Part shown: positions 30,913 to 39,944 of the stretch, piece after piece
How positions within the stretch are numbered: the stretch's first letter is position 1
Layout of the letters: the number at the start of each line of letters is the position of its first letter
NCBI GenBank assembly: GCA_015231775.1
Contig: JADGAY010000004.1
Coordinates: 1-49,620, forward strand
Reading direction: 5' to 3'
Source: Magnetococcales bacterium
GTDB taxonomy: Bacteria; Pseudomonadota; Magnetococcia; Magnetococcales; Magnetaquicoccaceae
Length of the DNA stretch: 49,620 nucleotides
Translations under genes and position numbers: made by a program
The notes under the pieces: generated by a model
What the model was told of the DNA's origin: nothing
Seen by the model: only the letters and a program-made list of their open reading frames with translations
The model's database searches: none

Positions 30913-31620
30913 TCATTCACGTTCCGAAAGAAACTGATAGCCAACACCATGCACGGTGACGAGCATGCGTGGCATGGAGGATTCGTTGAGCTTGCGGCGC
31001 AGGCGGTTGACCATCACGTCGATGGTGCGATCGCTGGGCATCCAGTCGCGGCTGCTGACCGCATCGAGGAGCTGGTCACGGGTGAAGACCCGACCGGGCT
31101 TGCGCACGAACACCGACAGCAGGAGATATTCCCCATTGGTCAAGGGGACCACCTCGCCCTCCGGCGAGGTGAGACGGCGCCGTTCGGTATCCAGGGTCCA
31201 ACCTTTGAAGAGGTGCCGCGTGATGGCGGCATCCTCTTCCAGACGCTGCTTGCGGGTGCGACGCAGGAGGTTTTTGACCCGAATCAGAAGTTCGCGGTCG
31301 TTGAAGGGTTTGACCACATAGTCGTCCGCGCCGAGTTCCAGGCCGACGATCCGGTCCACATTCTCCCCCCGGCCCGTCACCAGAATGATGCCGATCTCGG
31401 AGCGCCGGCGCAGAGCCCTGGTCAACGAGAAGCCATCCTCATCGGGAAGATTGATATCCAGCAGCACCAGATCGATCGCCTGCTCTTCCAGGGTCTCCCA
31501 CATGGCGGCGCCGCTCTCGACCCGCGAGACCGCATACCCCTCCTTCTCGAAGCAGGCGGCAAGCAACTCCCGTGTCACGGGATCGTCCTCGACGACCAAC
31601 AGATGCGCGGACCCATTCAT
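30913..31620 (-). CDS. OmpR/TorR-like two-component response regulator
   Basis: LLVVEDDPVTRELLAACFEKEGY, DLVLLDINLPDEDGFSLTRALR, GADDYVVKPFNDRELLIRVKNLLRR; winged-helix VPLTNGEYLLLSVFVRKPGRVFTRDQLL...DVMVNRLRRKL. Confidence 0.92.
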   Translation of the reverse strand: MNGSAHLLVVEDDPVTRELLAACFEKEGYAVSRVESGAAMWETLEEQAIDLVLLDINLPDEDGFSLTRALRRRSEIGIILVTGRGENVDRIVGLELGADDYVVKPFNDRELLIRVKNLLRRTRKQRLEEDAAITRHLFKGWTLDTERRRLTSPEGEVVPLTNGEYLLLSVFVRKPGRVFTRDQLLDAVSSRDWMPSDRTIDVMVNRLRRKLNESSMPRMLVTVHGVGYQFLSERE

Positions 31621-32042
31621 GACAATTTGTTACACTCCGACACCATGTCCAGACAATGCCCTCCATGTATATTACCAATAAGACTCATGCCACCGGGAAT
31701 CATTCCAATCAGTCTATACCCACCCGGAATGAACAATCAAGATTACTCAACCATTCACGCGCTACCTCCTACGAATTCGATTACTTCGAATTGAAGAAAC
31801 GGTTTTTCATTTACAATATGTTAACATTTGCGCCGTGCCAGATCCGATCCGACCACCGGAATGGCGCGCTTGGCCCATCGTCCCCCAGATCTCCGCGGCC
31901 CTTTGAACGGCAAAAAAATCGTCTTTTCACACACCAACTTTTCCGCAATCGCGAAAAACGTGGTATCGTACATGCAATACACCTTGAAACATGATGCGAT
32001 TGGGGACACCTGAACCAAAAAGAGGCACGGATTATCAAAACC

Positions 32043-33977
32043 ATGGATGAGACACTCATCGCCCTGGTCGTGGACGACAACCTGATGGAACGGACTCTGT
32101 TGTCCGCGCTGATCAAAAAACTCACCCGCTGGACCATCACCCCCATCGCATGCGCCACCGTGGATGAAGCGATCCGACAGGTGGAGCGCCACGGCGACCC
32201 CCATCTGGCCTTCATCGACTACCGACTCGACCATGAATCCGGCATCGATCTGATCCGTCGCCTCAAGGGGATGGGCAGTCGGGCGGGATGCATCCTGTTC
32301 ACCGGCACGGAAGGGGACGAGGCGCTTCTGGAGGCGGTTCGGGTGGGCGCGGACGACTATCTGCGCAAGAGCGAGTTGAGCATCGAGGTGCTCAACCGGG
32401 CGATCCATCATGTGTTGGAGAAATGTCGCAGTGCCCGGAATCTCGAGGCCGCCCTCAACGAACTCCAAAAGGCCAAGTCCCTGCTGGAAAAGCGGGTTGA
32501 AAACGAAGCGGAGAACTTAAGCGAGGCGCGGGAACGACTCGATGCCATCGCCTCGGCGGCCCTGGATCCAATCATGATCCTGGACGATCAGATGCGGGTC
32601 ACCTTCTGGAATCCCGCCGCCGCGCGGGTTTTCGGCCATGCCCCGGAGGAGATCCTGGGACGTTCGGTCCTGGAGTTGCTGCCCGCGAGCGAATTCGCCA
32701 CCCGTCTGCAAAACAGCTTCAAGGGGTTCAGCCGCACCGGCAAAGGGACGATGATCGGTCGCGTGACCGAATTCGTGGTCAAGCGCAAGAACGGCAAGAG
32801 CTTTCCAGCGGAGGCCTCCAGCTCGTCGGTCCAGATCCGGGGTGTCTGGCATGTGGTGGTGATCCTGCGCGACGTCACCCGGCACCGCAAGACCGAGGCC
32901 GCCTTGCGCCGCGCCAGCGATGACGCCCAGCAGGCCACCCGGCTCAAGGATCAGTTCGTCTCCCTGGTGGCCCACGACCTGCGCGGTCCGTTCACCTCGA
33001 TTCTCGGCTTTCTGGAACTGCTCGACAACGATCCCAAAAACCCCCTGAGCAAAAAACAGAAGGGGTATCTGAACTGGATCAGCGAAAGCAGCGCAAAAAT
33101 GCTCGACCTGATCAACGAAATCCTCAACATCAGCCGTCTGAAAACCGGCAAGATCGTCCCGGAACCACGCTTCTTCAACGCCCGCTTCTTCGGCGACAAG
33201 GCCCTGGATTCGATCCGTCCCATGGCCGACCAGAAGGGGATCGAACTGTTGAACACGCTGCCGGAGTCGTTCCGCGTGCATGCCGATCCAGCCCTGTTTG
33301 GCGAGGTGCTGCACAATCTGCTCACCAATGCGGTCAAGTTCTGCAGTCGGGGCGATCGCATCACCCTGTTGCGTCCCAACGGCAAGCCCTCGACCTTGGC
33401 CGTGCTCGATACCGGCGTCGGCATCCGCGAAAAACGGATCGCCAAACTCTTCAACCTCGAGGAGAAGACCTCCACGATCGGCACCGCCGGCGAACACGGC
33501 ACCGGCTACGGGCTCCCCTTCAGCCGCGACCTGCTGCGCGCCCATCACGGCGATCTGACCGTCGAGTCCAAGGAGGGGATCGGCAGTATCTTCTACGCCC
33601 AACTGCCGGAGGTGGTGCCCAAGGCGCTCATCATCGACGATGACGCCGAGTTCCGCCAACTGCTGGTGGCCTTTCTGCATCAGGAGGGGGTGCGCACCGT
33701 GGAGTCCGCCGATGGTCTGGATGCCCTCGCCACCCTGCAATCCAACGTCTGCCATCTGATCATCTGCGACGTGCAGATGCCGAGTCTGGACGGCTTCGGA
33801 TTTTTGAGCCGGGTGCGCGAGGATCCGAAAACCCGCCAGATCCCGGTGATCCTGGTGACCGGAGACAATGCCATCGAAACCCGCGAAACCGCCTTCCGAC
33901 TCGGGGCCAACGACTTCATCACCAAACCCTTCACGCCGATGGAGTTCATTCCCCGCGTGCGCCGTTTCCTGGGCTAG
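32043..33977 (+). CDS. hybrid histidine kinase (receiver, PAS, HisKA, HATPase_c, receiver)
   Basis: REC LIALVVDDNLMERTLL...AFIDYRLDHESG; PAS AALDPIMILDDQMRVTFWNPAAARVFGH; VAHDLRGPFTSILGFLELL; LLTNAVKFCSRG; C-terminal REC ALIIDDDAEFRQLL...IICDVQMPSLDG. No predicted TM. Confidence 0.9.
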   Translation: MDETLIALVVDDNLMERTLLSALIKKLTRWTITPIACATVDEAIRQVERHGDPHLAFIDYRLDHESGIDLIRRLKGMGSRAGCILFTGTEGDEALLEAVRVGADDYLRKSELSIEVLNRAIHHVLEKCRSARNLEAALNELQKAKSLLEKRVENEAENLSEARERLDAIASAALDPIMILDDQMRVTFWNPAAARVFGHAPEEILGRSVLELLPASEFATRLQNSFKGFSRTGKGTMIGRVTEFVVKRKNGKSFPAEASSSSVQIRGVWHVVVILRDVTRHRKTEAALRRASDDAQQATRLKDQFVSLVAHDLRGPFTSILGFLELLDNDPKNPLSKKQKGYLNWISESSAKMLDLINEILNISRLKTGKIVPEPRFFNARFFGDKALDSIRPMADQKGIELLNTLPESFRVHADPALFGEVLHNLLTNAVKFCSRGDRITLLRPNGKPSTLAVLDTGVGIREKRIAKLFNLEEKTSTIGTAGEHGTGYGLPFSRDLLRAHHGDLTVESKEGIGSIFYAQLPEVVPKALIIDDDAEFRQLLVAFLHQEGVRTVESADGLDALATLQSNVCHLIICDVQMPSLDGFGFLSRVREDPKTRQIPVILVTGDNAIETRETAFRLGANDFITKPFTPMEFIPRVRRFLG

Positions 33978-33982
33978 AGACG

Positions 33983-34810
33983 ATGCACGACGCCAAGCGC
34001 CCCCTCTTTCCCCAGGCCAAAAAGCGGCTGGGACAGCACTTTCTCGCGGACGAATCCATCGCCCAGGCGATTGTCGCCGCCTCCGGCGTGGGGCCGGACC
34101 AGCGGGTGGTGGAGATCGGTCCCGGACCCGGCGCCTTGACCATCTGGCTGCTGCGCGCTTGTGGGCGGGTCTGGGCGATCGAATTCGACGCCTCCCTGGT
34201 GCCGCTGCTGGAGAATCGGGTCAAGGGGCTGGGAGCGCTGCATGTGGAGCGTGCCGACGCCTTGCGGGTCGATTATCGGGCCCTGGCAGAGCACCTGGGA
34301 GGGAAACTGACCATCGTGGCCAACCTCCCCTACAACGTCGGCACGGCCATTCTGATGCATCTGGTGGAGCAGCGGGAGGCGATCGCGGGGATGACCGTGA
34401 TGTTGCAAACCGAGGTGGCGGAACGACTCGCGGCAACCCCCGGATCCAAGGCGTATGGGGCCCTGTCGGTGGTTTGCGGGATGTGGATGGACGTCGAGCC
34501 GGTGCTGGAGGTACCCCCCACCTCCTTCCGTCCCCCCCCCAAGGTCAACTCCACGGTGATCCGCCTCACCCCCCGTCCGGCCCCCCTGGCCGAAACGCGG
34601 GATCTGGAACGCTTCTCCCAGGTGGTGCATGCCGCCTTCGGGCAGCGCCGCAAGGTGCTCGCCAACGCCCTCAAGTCGATCCACGCGGAGTCGCGCGCCT
34701 GGTTGATCCGTGCCGGCATCGATCCGGAACGACGCGGCGAGACCCTTTCGATCGCGGAGTTCGCCCATCTGACCAATGTGTTGGTCGATGACCACGGACC
34801 AACCTGCTGA
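33983..34810 (+). CDS. rsmA: 16S rRNA (adenine1518-N6/adenine1519-N6)-dimethyltransferase
   Basis: KKRLGQHFLADESIAQAIVAASG, VVEIGPGPGALTIWLL, IVANLPYNVGTAILMHLVE, MLQTEVAERLAATPGSKAYGALSV, FRPPPKVNSTVIRL. Confidence 0.95.
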   Translation: MHDAKRPLFPQAKKRLGQHFLADESIAQAIVAASGVGPDQRVVEIGPGPGALTIWLLRACGRVWAIEFDASLVPLLENRVKGLGALHVERADALRVDYRALAEHLGGKLTIVANLPYNVGTAILMHLVEQREAIAGMTVMLQTEVAERLAATPGSKAYGALSVVCGMWMDVEPVLEVPPTSFRPPPKVNSTVIRLTPRPAPLAETRDLERFSQVVHAAFGQRRKVLANALKSIHAESRAWLIRAGIDPERRGETLSIAEFAHLTNVLVDDHGPTC

Positions 34811-34900
34811 CGATGAAGTTCCGGAAGGATGATGCTTAAGAAGAATGGTGCGGCGGGAGAATGGGATGGCTGGCGGGTGTCGCGGGTCCAACGAATCCAT

Positions 34901-34938
34901 CTCCCGATGAGAGCCTGTGACTGGCCTCCCATCGGGAG
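34901..34938. terminator. hairpin between convergent rsmA and CheX-like gene
   Basis: ctcccgatg / catcgggag perfect 9-bp arms; long loop and no strong T-tract, so low confidence as a terminator. Confidence 0.35.
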
Positions 34939-34947
34939 CGCAACCGC

Positions 34948-35445
34948 TCAGCGCTTCTTGAACTGCTGGACGTAGAAGAAGAACTCGACGAAAAACAGCC
35001 CGGCCTCGCACTTGAAGTACTGCTTGACGCTATCAAAGTTACTTTTGTACTGCATCTTGTAGTCGGTGCCGGTGATCAGCGTGGGCGGGGTGAGGTTGAT
35101 GTTGCCGTAACCGGTGCCCAGACGGGTCTGCACGCCACCGGCGATGATGTTGGCCAACTCGCCGAAACCGTCACCCGCCTCGCCGAAGATGCTATCGTAA
35201 TTCTCGCCCGAAAAGGCGGCGGCCAGTTCAATGGCGGCATGCAACGGCGCGGCCAGATGGATGCCGCCATTGATACCGCCGGAAAAGTTGATCACCACGG
35301 TCACTTCGGAACTCGGTGGACGGTAGTCGTCATCCTCCCGCTTCTGGACCGTCGGGCCCGGCTCGACTTCCATGACCAGATAGGCAGCGAACATCTCATT
35401 GACCGATTCCTTGATCCACCCGGCAAACTGCGCTTTTATGGTCAT
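34948..35445 (-). CDS. CheX-like chemotaxis phosphatase domain protein (second copy)
   Basis: INGGIHLAAPLHAAIELAAAFSGENYDSIF...GFGELANIIAGGVQTRLG, clearly paralogous to the 25148-25654 product. Confidence 0.8.
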   Translation of the reverse strand: MTIKAQFAGWIKESVNEMFAAYLVMEVEPGPTVQKREDDDYRPPSSEVTVVINFSGGINGGIHLAAPLHAAIELAAAFSGENYDSIFGEAGDGFGELANIIAGGVQTRLGTGYGNINLTPPTLITGTDYKMQYKSNFDSVKQYFKCEAGLFFVEFFFYVQQFKKR

Positions 35446-35599
35446 GTCGTTCTTTCCTTGGAGTACATTACATTAATATAAAAAATCGCGCCTCGATGGC
35501 GATTTTCCGAATGGATCGAGACCTTTCCCTGAGTTTCGATAATAAGAAGTCATTTTTTGCACACCAAAGTGTAACAAACTGACCCGTTCCAGGGCAACC

Positions 35600-36685
35600 C
35601 TAAATCACAGCGCATTCACGCAGCATGGCATGGTACTGCCCGGCGATCCGATCCCAGTCCAGCCCCCCCACGGTCTCGATCCCGCCGGCCCGAATCGTGG
35701 CCAGCAGCGCCGGATCCTCCAGGAGACGTCCCACCTGGCCGGCCATGTCCGCCGTGTCGCCGACATCGGACAAATAGCCGTTCTGGCCATCCAGGATCCA
35801 ATCCGCCGGCATCCCCATGCGACTCGAAACCACCGGCACCCCACAGGCCCAACTCTCCATCAACGCCTTGGGTCCACCCTCGGCGCGGGAGGTGATGGCA
35901 TAGAGATCCAAAATCTGGTAACAGGAGACGATATCGAGATAATTCTCCAAAAAGCGATGTCGGTACGGGATGCCCAACCGCTCGAGTCCGCGCTTGACAT
36001 ACCCACGGGCCGGACCGGTCAGCATCACCATCAGGTTCGGATGATGCCCCCGGATCCGCTCCAGGAGTTCCAGAAAGAGATCCGGCCCCTTGACCAACTT
36101 GGGCTCCTCGCCATCGCCCCAGCCAACCCCATCCTTCTGGAACGAGCCGATGACGAACGCCTCTCGGGGGATCTCCAGCGCATCGCGCAGACCGGCGCGG
36201 GTCGCGGCATCCGCGGGGCGGAAGCGGGTCAGATCCACGCCGAGGGGGATCAACTCGATCTTCTCCCCCGGCACGCCATGGGCCATCAACACCGTGCGCG
36301 AGGCCACGCAGGATACGATCACCTTGCGCATCCGCTGGAAAATGCCCGGCATCATGACGAACATCTCCTCCATTTTCGGCTCGCCACTGCCCGGTTCACC
36401 GTGGAACCAGGTGAGAAACAGGGCATTGGAGGGGTGCAGCCGTTCCCTCGGACCGGAAAACCAAGCGGCACGGTTCCCGAACAGGATCACCTGATGGCGC
36501 AGACGCCAGGGGGCGGTGATGATCGGCACCACATCCCCCAGTCGCCGCTCCAACCCCGTGGCGATGTAATGGGCATCCCACTTGTAGGACCAGTTGGCCG
36601 AATCGGAGACATAATGAACCTGGCGACGCAGCCGACCGCGCACCTCCCAAACCAGGGGATCGACCAGGTGTGCCAGGGGGTTCAT
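35600..36685 (-). CDS. family 4 glycosyltransferase
   Basis: KIELIPLGVDLTRFRPADAATR, FVIGSFQKDGVGWGDGEEPKLVKGPDLFLELLERI, ILDLYAITSRAEGGPKALMESWACGVPVVSSRMGMPADWI. Confidence 0.88.
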   Translation of the reverse strand: MNPLAHLVDPLVWEVRGRLRRQVHYVSDSANWSYKWDAHYIATGLERRLGDVVPIITAPWRLRHQVILFGNRAAWFSGPRERLHPSNALFLTWFHGEPGSGEPKMEEMFVMMPGIFQRMRKVIVSCVASRTVLMAHGVPGEKIELIPLGVDLTRFRPADAATRAGLRDALEIPREAFVIGSFQKDGVGWGDGEEPKLVKGPDLFLELLERIRGHHPNLMVMLTGPARGYVKRGLERLGIPYRHRFLENYLDIVSCYQILDLYAITSRAEGGPKALMESWACGVPVVSSRMGMPADWILDGQNGYLSDVGDTADMAGQVGRLLEDPALLATIRAGGIETVGGLDWDRIAGQYHAMLRECAVI

Positions 36686-37494
36686 GCGGCCACCTCTTGA
36701 GGCCTATCCGGTCTGGTCTCGGCCCAGATCTCCCCCCAGCGCACCTCGAGATGGGTGATGACCAGACCAGCGGCGCGCATCTCGTCGTCAAACGACTCCA
36801 AGGTGTATTCGGTCTCATGGGTGGCATCCAGTCGCCACTCAACCCCCACCTCCCGTTTCAGGGCCACGCGCCAGTCGCGCTCGAACAGCGGCACCCGGAT
36901 CAACAGACGCCGCGCCCCACACCGGGCGATCAGACGTTTGAGGAGTTTCGGTCTTCCCGACAGATGTTCCAACACATTGGAGAGGGTGATGAGATCAAAC
37001 GGACCATTCAACCCTTCGTCCGAAGTGGCATCGCCCACCCGGTACTCCACATCGGGATGGGGGCGCAAGCGGCGGGCCTCCGCCACCTTGGTCGCGTCCA
37101 ACTCGATCCCCACCACCCGACACCCGCCCCTGGCGGCCATGTCGCGGGTCAACGCACCGTTGCCGCTCCCCACGTCCAACACCCGCTCTCCCGGTTCCAG
37201 ACGACCCACGAAAAAGTCATGATAGGCCATCAACCGATGCTTGGGATGCACGCCCCCCCCATGTCGCACCGCCTGCTCGCCCTGAACCTTGTACAGCCGA
37301 TCATCGAGCCGGAACAGGAAACGCAGCGCGTCGCCGGGTGGCAGGGCTTCGGCACGCGTCTGGGCCAGCCGGGCCAACAGCCCGCGCAAGGGATCGTCAT
37401 GCAACCCTTCCGCCACCATTTCGCCCAGCGTCTCGCGCCAACGGCGCGGGAATTTCGCCAGCAACCCGCTCAATACCCCTCGCATCCCCGACAT
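36682..37494 (-). CDS. class I SAM-dependent methyltransferase
   Basis: RLEPGERVLDVGSGNGALTRDMAARGGCRVVGIELDATKVAEARR...FDLITLSNVLEHL; 4-nt overlap with the GT4 gene. Confidence 0.85.
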   Translation of the reverse strand: MSGMRGVLSGLLAKFPRRWRETLGEMVAEGLHDDPLRGLLARLAQTRAEALPPGDALRFLFRLDDRLYKVQGEQAVRHGGGVHPKHRLMAYHDFFVGRLEPGERVLDVGSGNGALTRDMAARGGCRVVGIELDATKVAEARRLRPHPDVEYRVGDATSDEGLNGPFDLITLSNVLEHLSGRPKLLKRLIARCGARRLLIRVPLFERDWRVALKREVGVEWRLDATHETEYTLESFDDEMRAAGLVITHLEVRWGEIWAETRPDRPQEVAA

Positions 37495-37778
37495 GGCCGG
37501 CTTCCCTCATCCATTTCCATGCAATCAAGTCCATGGCGTCGATTTGACTCCCCCGCCGCCCCCCGTCCGACCGGGTGACAATCGACGTCACACACCATCA
37601 TGCAACCGAATCATCCCGTTGCAAAGACAATTTTGTGCAGCCTGACGAAGACGGGACCATCGACTGACGGCGTCTGCCTGGTGCCTCGGCAAGCTATTAA
37701 ACCGCACCTGTTTTGGGATGCGTCGTTTTCGGCGAGGCCGCGCTGCCTGGCGCTCAAATCAACATCAAAACCAAAACC

Positions 37779-37817
37779 CTGGGAGAGGAATCTCCCAGAC
37801 GCTCTCTTTTTTTTCAA
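37779..37817 (+). terminator. terminator-like hairpin with downstream T-tract in a divergent intergenic region
   Basis: ctgggag-aggaat-ctcccag, then acgctctctttttttt. Confidence 0.5.
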
Positions 37818-37965
37818 CAGGAAAAACGACACCTTCCAACGCCGGATCCAGATTGACGGGTGACCAGCGTGGTTTACCGCAGGGCATGGCCAATCCTGGA
37901 CAAAGCGTGCTAAACTATTCGCATCAAGATTTTGCCCAACCTCGCCGAACAACCAGGAGTCCCGA

Positions 37966-38772
37966 ATGTTCGTAAAATTCTGGATCAAGACCCTTGCCTT
38001 GCGTCTCCCGTTCTATCACACCCGACAGATGCTCGCCTGGCAACAACTCCTGGATCCCGGCTACAACCATGAACGGGACAAACATCCCGTGCGTCAGAAA
38101 CACCATGGTCAGGGAGGGTGGCAATCCAGCTCCAGTGGCGGGATCACGACGCGGGATTACGCCGATTATGACGAATATCTCACCCATCAAAAGACGAAGT
38201 GGGATGAAATTCTCAAGGTCAAGGGTGGGTTGGACCGCAAGGTTCTGGCCGGCTATCGCCGTACTTTTTTCCGTCGCTTTGCGCCGCTTTGCGAACTGCT
38301 CCCGCCCGAAGCGACCATTCTCTGTCTGGGCGCCCGTCAGGGCACGGAAGTGGAGGTGTTGCGCGATATCGGTTTCCACGATGCCTGGGGCATCGATCTG
38401 AATCCCGGTCCCGATAATCCGTTCGTAAAACCGGGTGATTTCATGCATCTGCAAGAGGCGGATGAGAGCCTGGATCTCATCTACTCCAACTGCGTGGACC
38501 ACGCCTTCGACCTGGATGCCTTCTTTCGGGAGCATGCCCGCGCCCTCAAGCCGAACGGACTGGCTCTCTACGATCTGTCGCTCGGAAGCCCAGGCGCATC
38601 GTCCATGGGCGGCCCGTTCGAGGCGGTGAGTTGGGAGAACGAGGCGGTCGTCTTCCAGATGATGCTCAAACACTTCCGCTCGGTGCTCAAGGTCGAGCGC
38701 GAGCCAGGTTGGATGTGGGTGCTCCTGCGGGGAAAGGCCTCCAGCCCGCAACCTGCCAACCACGCCGGCTGA
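37966..38772 (+). CDS. class I SAM-dependent methyltransferase
   Basis: ATILCLGARQGTEVEVLRDIGFHDAWGIDLNPGPDNPFVKPGDFMHLQEADESLDLIYSNCVDHAFDLDAFFREHARALKPNGLALYDL. Confidence 0.75.
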   Translation: MFVKFWIKTLALRLPFYHTRQMLAWQQLLDPGYNHERDKHPVRQKHHGQGGWQSSSSGGITTRDYADYDEYLTHQKTKWDEILKVKGGLDRKVLAGYRRTFFRRFAPLCELLPPEATILCLGARQGTEVEVLRDIGFHDAWGIDLNPGPDNPFVKPGDFMHLQEADESLDLIYSNCVDHAFDLDAFFREHARALKPNGLALYDLSLGSPGASSMGGPFEAVSWENEAVVFQMMLKHFRSVLKVEREPGWMWVLLRGKASSPQPANHAG

Positions 38773-38789
38773 ACCCATTCAACGCGCGC

Positions 38790-39944
38790 ATGATCCACCT
38801 GCTCTACTCCGCGGATTACGAACTCTTTCTGGGGGGGATCAACCGTCCCGAGGAGGCGGTGTTGATCGAGCCGACCGCGCGTCTGCTCGAAGGGTGCGGG
38901 TCACTCGGGATACCTCTGACCCTCTTTGCCGATGTCGCCTGTCTGTGGCGCTATCGTACCCTGGGTTTGGACCGTTTCCCGGATCGGGCCGAAGCGCAAC
39001 TGGTGGAGGCGGTCCAGGGTGGTCACGATGTTCAGAGCCATCTCCACCCCCACTGGGAGGCAACCCGCATCGAGGCGGGTCGTTTTCGTTTCGATCCCGA
39101 GAGCTATCTTTGCGGCACCTGCTCCCCGGATCCCGAGGCGCGCAGACAGCGCACCACGGCCTGGTTGCAGCGTGCCGCCAGCTATTTATCCGAACTGCTG
39201 ACCCCCCACGCCCCCGATTACCGTTGCATCGCCTTTCGCGCCGGGGGGTATGGTCTGCAACCGGACGAATCGATGCTGCTCGCGGCGTTGCAAGAGACCG
39301 GCTATCGCATCGATTCGAGCATCATTCCGGGTTTTTCGCTCAACACACCCGTGCAACGGGTTGATTTCACCCGTGTACCGACGGAAGGGAACTACTGGCT
39401 CTCCCCGCCATCCGGTCTGAACAAGCCCGCGCCCGCAGGAGAAGGGATTTTCGAAATCCCGATCGGCGCCTGTCGTTTCAGCCGTCGGCACCGCTGGGCC
39501 GTGCGTCTGCCCGAGGCGTTGCGCCAGGCTTTCGGGATCCTGATCAACCAGGACGCGCCCCTCTCCCGTGGTCAACCCTGCAACGAACCGGCCTCCACCA
39601 CCCCAGCGGCTGGTCGGTTCAAACGGGCCTGGTGGCGTGTCAACACGCTGCTGGCCAACGATTTTCAACGATTGGAATTGGGAACCGATCCACGCCCGTT
39701 GCTGGCCTGTTTCGAGGGTCATCTGCGTGCCAGCGGCTACCGGAACGGTCAAAAGGAACCGCTCTTCGTGGCGTTGAACATCCATCCCAAGGGGATTCAT
39801 GCCGGGCATCTGGCTGCCCTGGAGCGGTTTCATGATCTCTTGTGGCGCCGTCACGCCGGGGAGATCCGCGCCATCACCTTCCGGCAGGCGTGGCGGATCG
39901 TGGAGTCGTTCCCCCCGCCTCCCAAAACCTCACGAACCCCCTGA
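38790..39944 (+). CDS. polysaccharide deacetylase-like protein
   Basis: MIHLLYSADYELFLGG..., GIPLTLFADVACLWRY, GGHDVQSHLHPHW, CIAFRAGGYGLQPDESMLLAALQETGYRIDSSI. Start moved to the ATG at 38790. Confidence 0.65.
   Translation: MIHLLYSADYELFLGGINRPEEAVLIEPTARLLEGCGSLGIPLTLFADVACLWRYRTLGLDRFPDRAEAQLVEAVQGGHDVQSHLHPHWEATRIEAGRFRFDPESYLCGTCSPDPEARRQRTTAWLQRAASYLSELLTPHAPDYRCIAFRAGGYGLQPDESMLLAALQETGYRIDSSIIPGFSLNTPVQRVDFTRVPTEGNYWLSPPSGLNKPAPAGEGIFEIPIGACRFSRRHRWAVRLPEALRQAFGILINQDAPLSRGQPCNEPASTTPAAGRFKRAWWRVNTLLANDFQRLELGTDPRPLLACFEGHLRASGYRNGQKEPLFVALNIHPKGIHAGHLAALERFHDLLWRRHAGEIRAITFRQAWRIVESFPPPPKTSRTP

Noticed and set aside
34532-34540. C9 homopolymer in rsmA as a phase-variation tract
   Set aside because: It encodes the conserved FRPPPKVNS motif of RsmA/KsgA, so it is explained by protein conservation.
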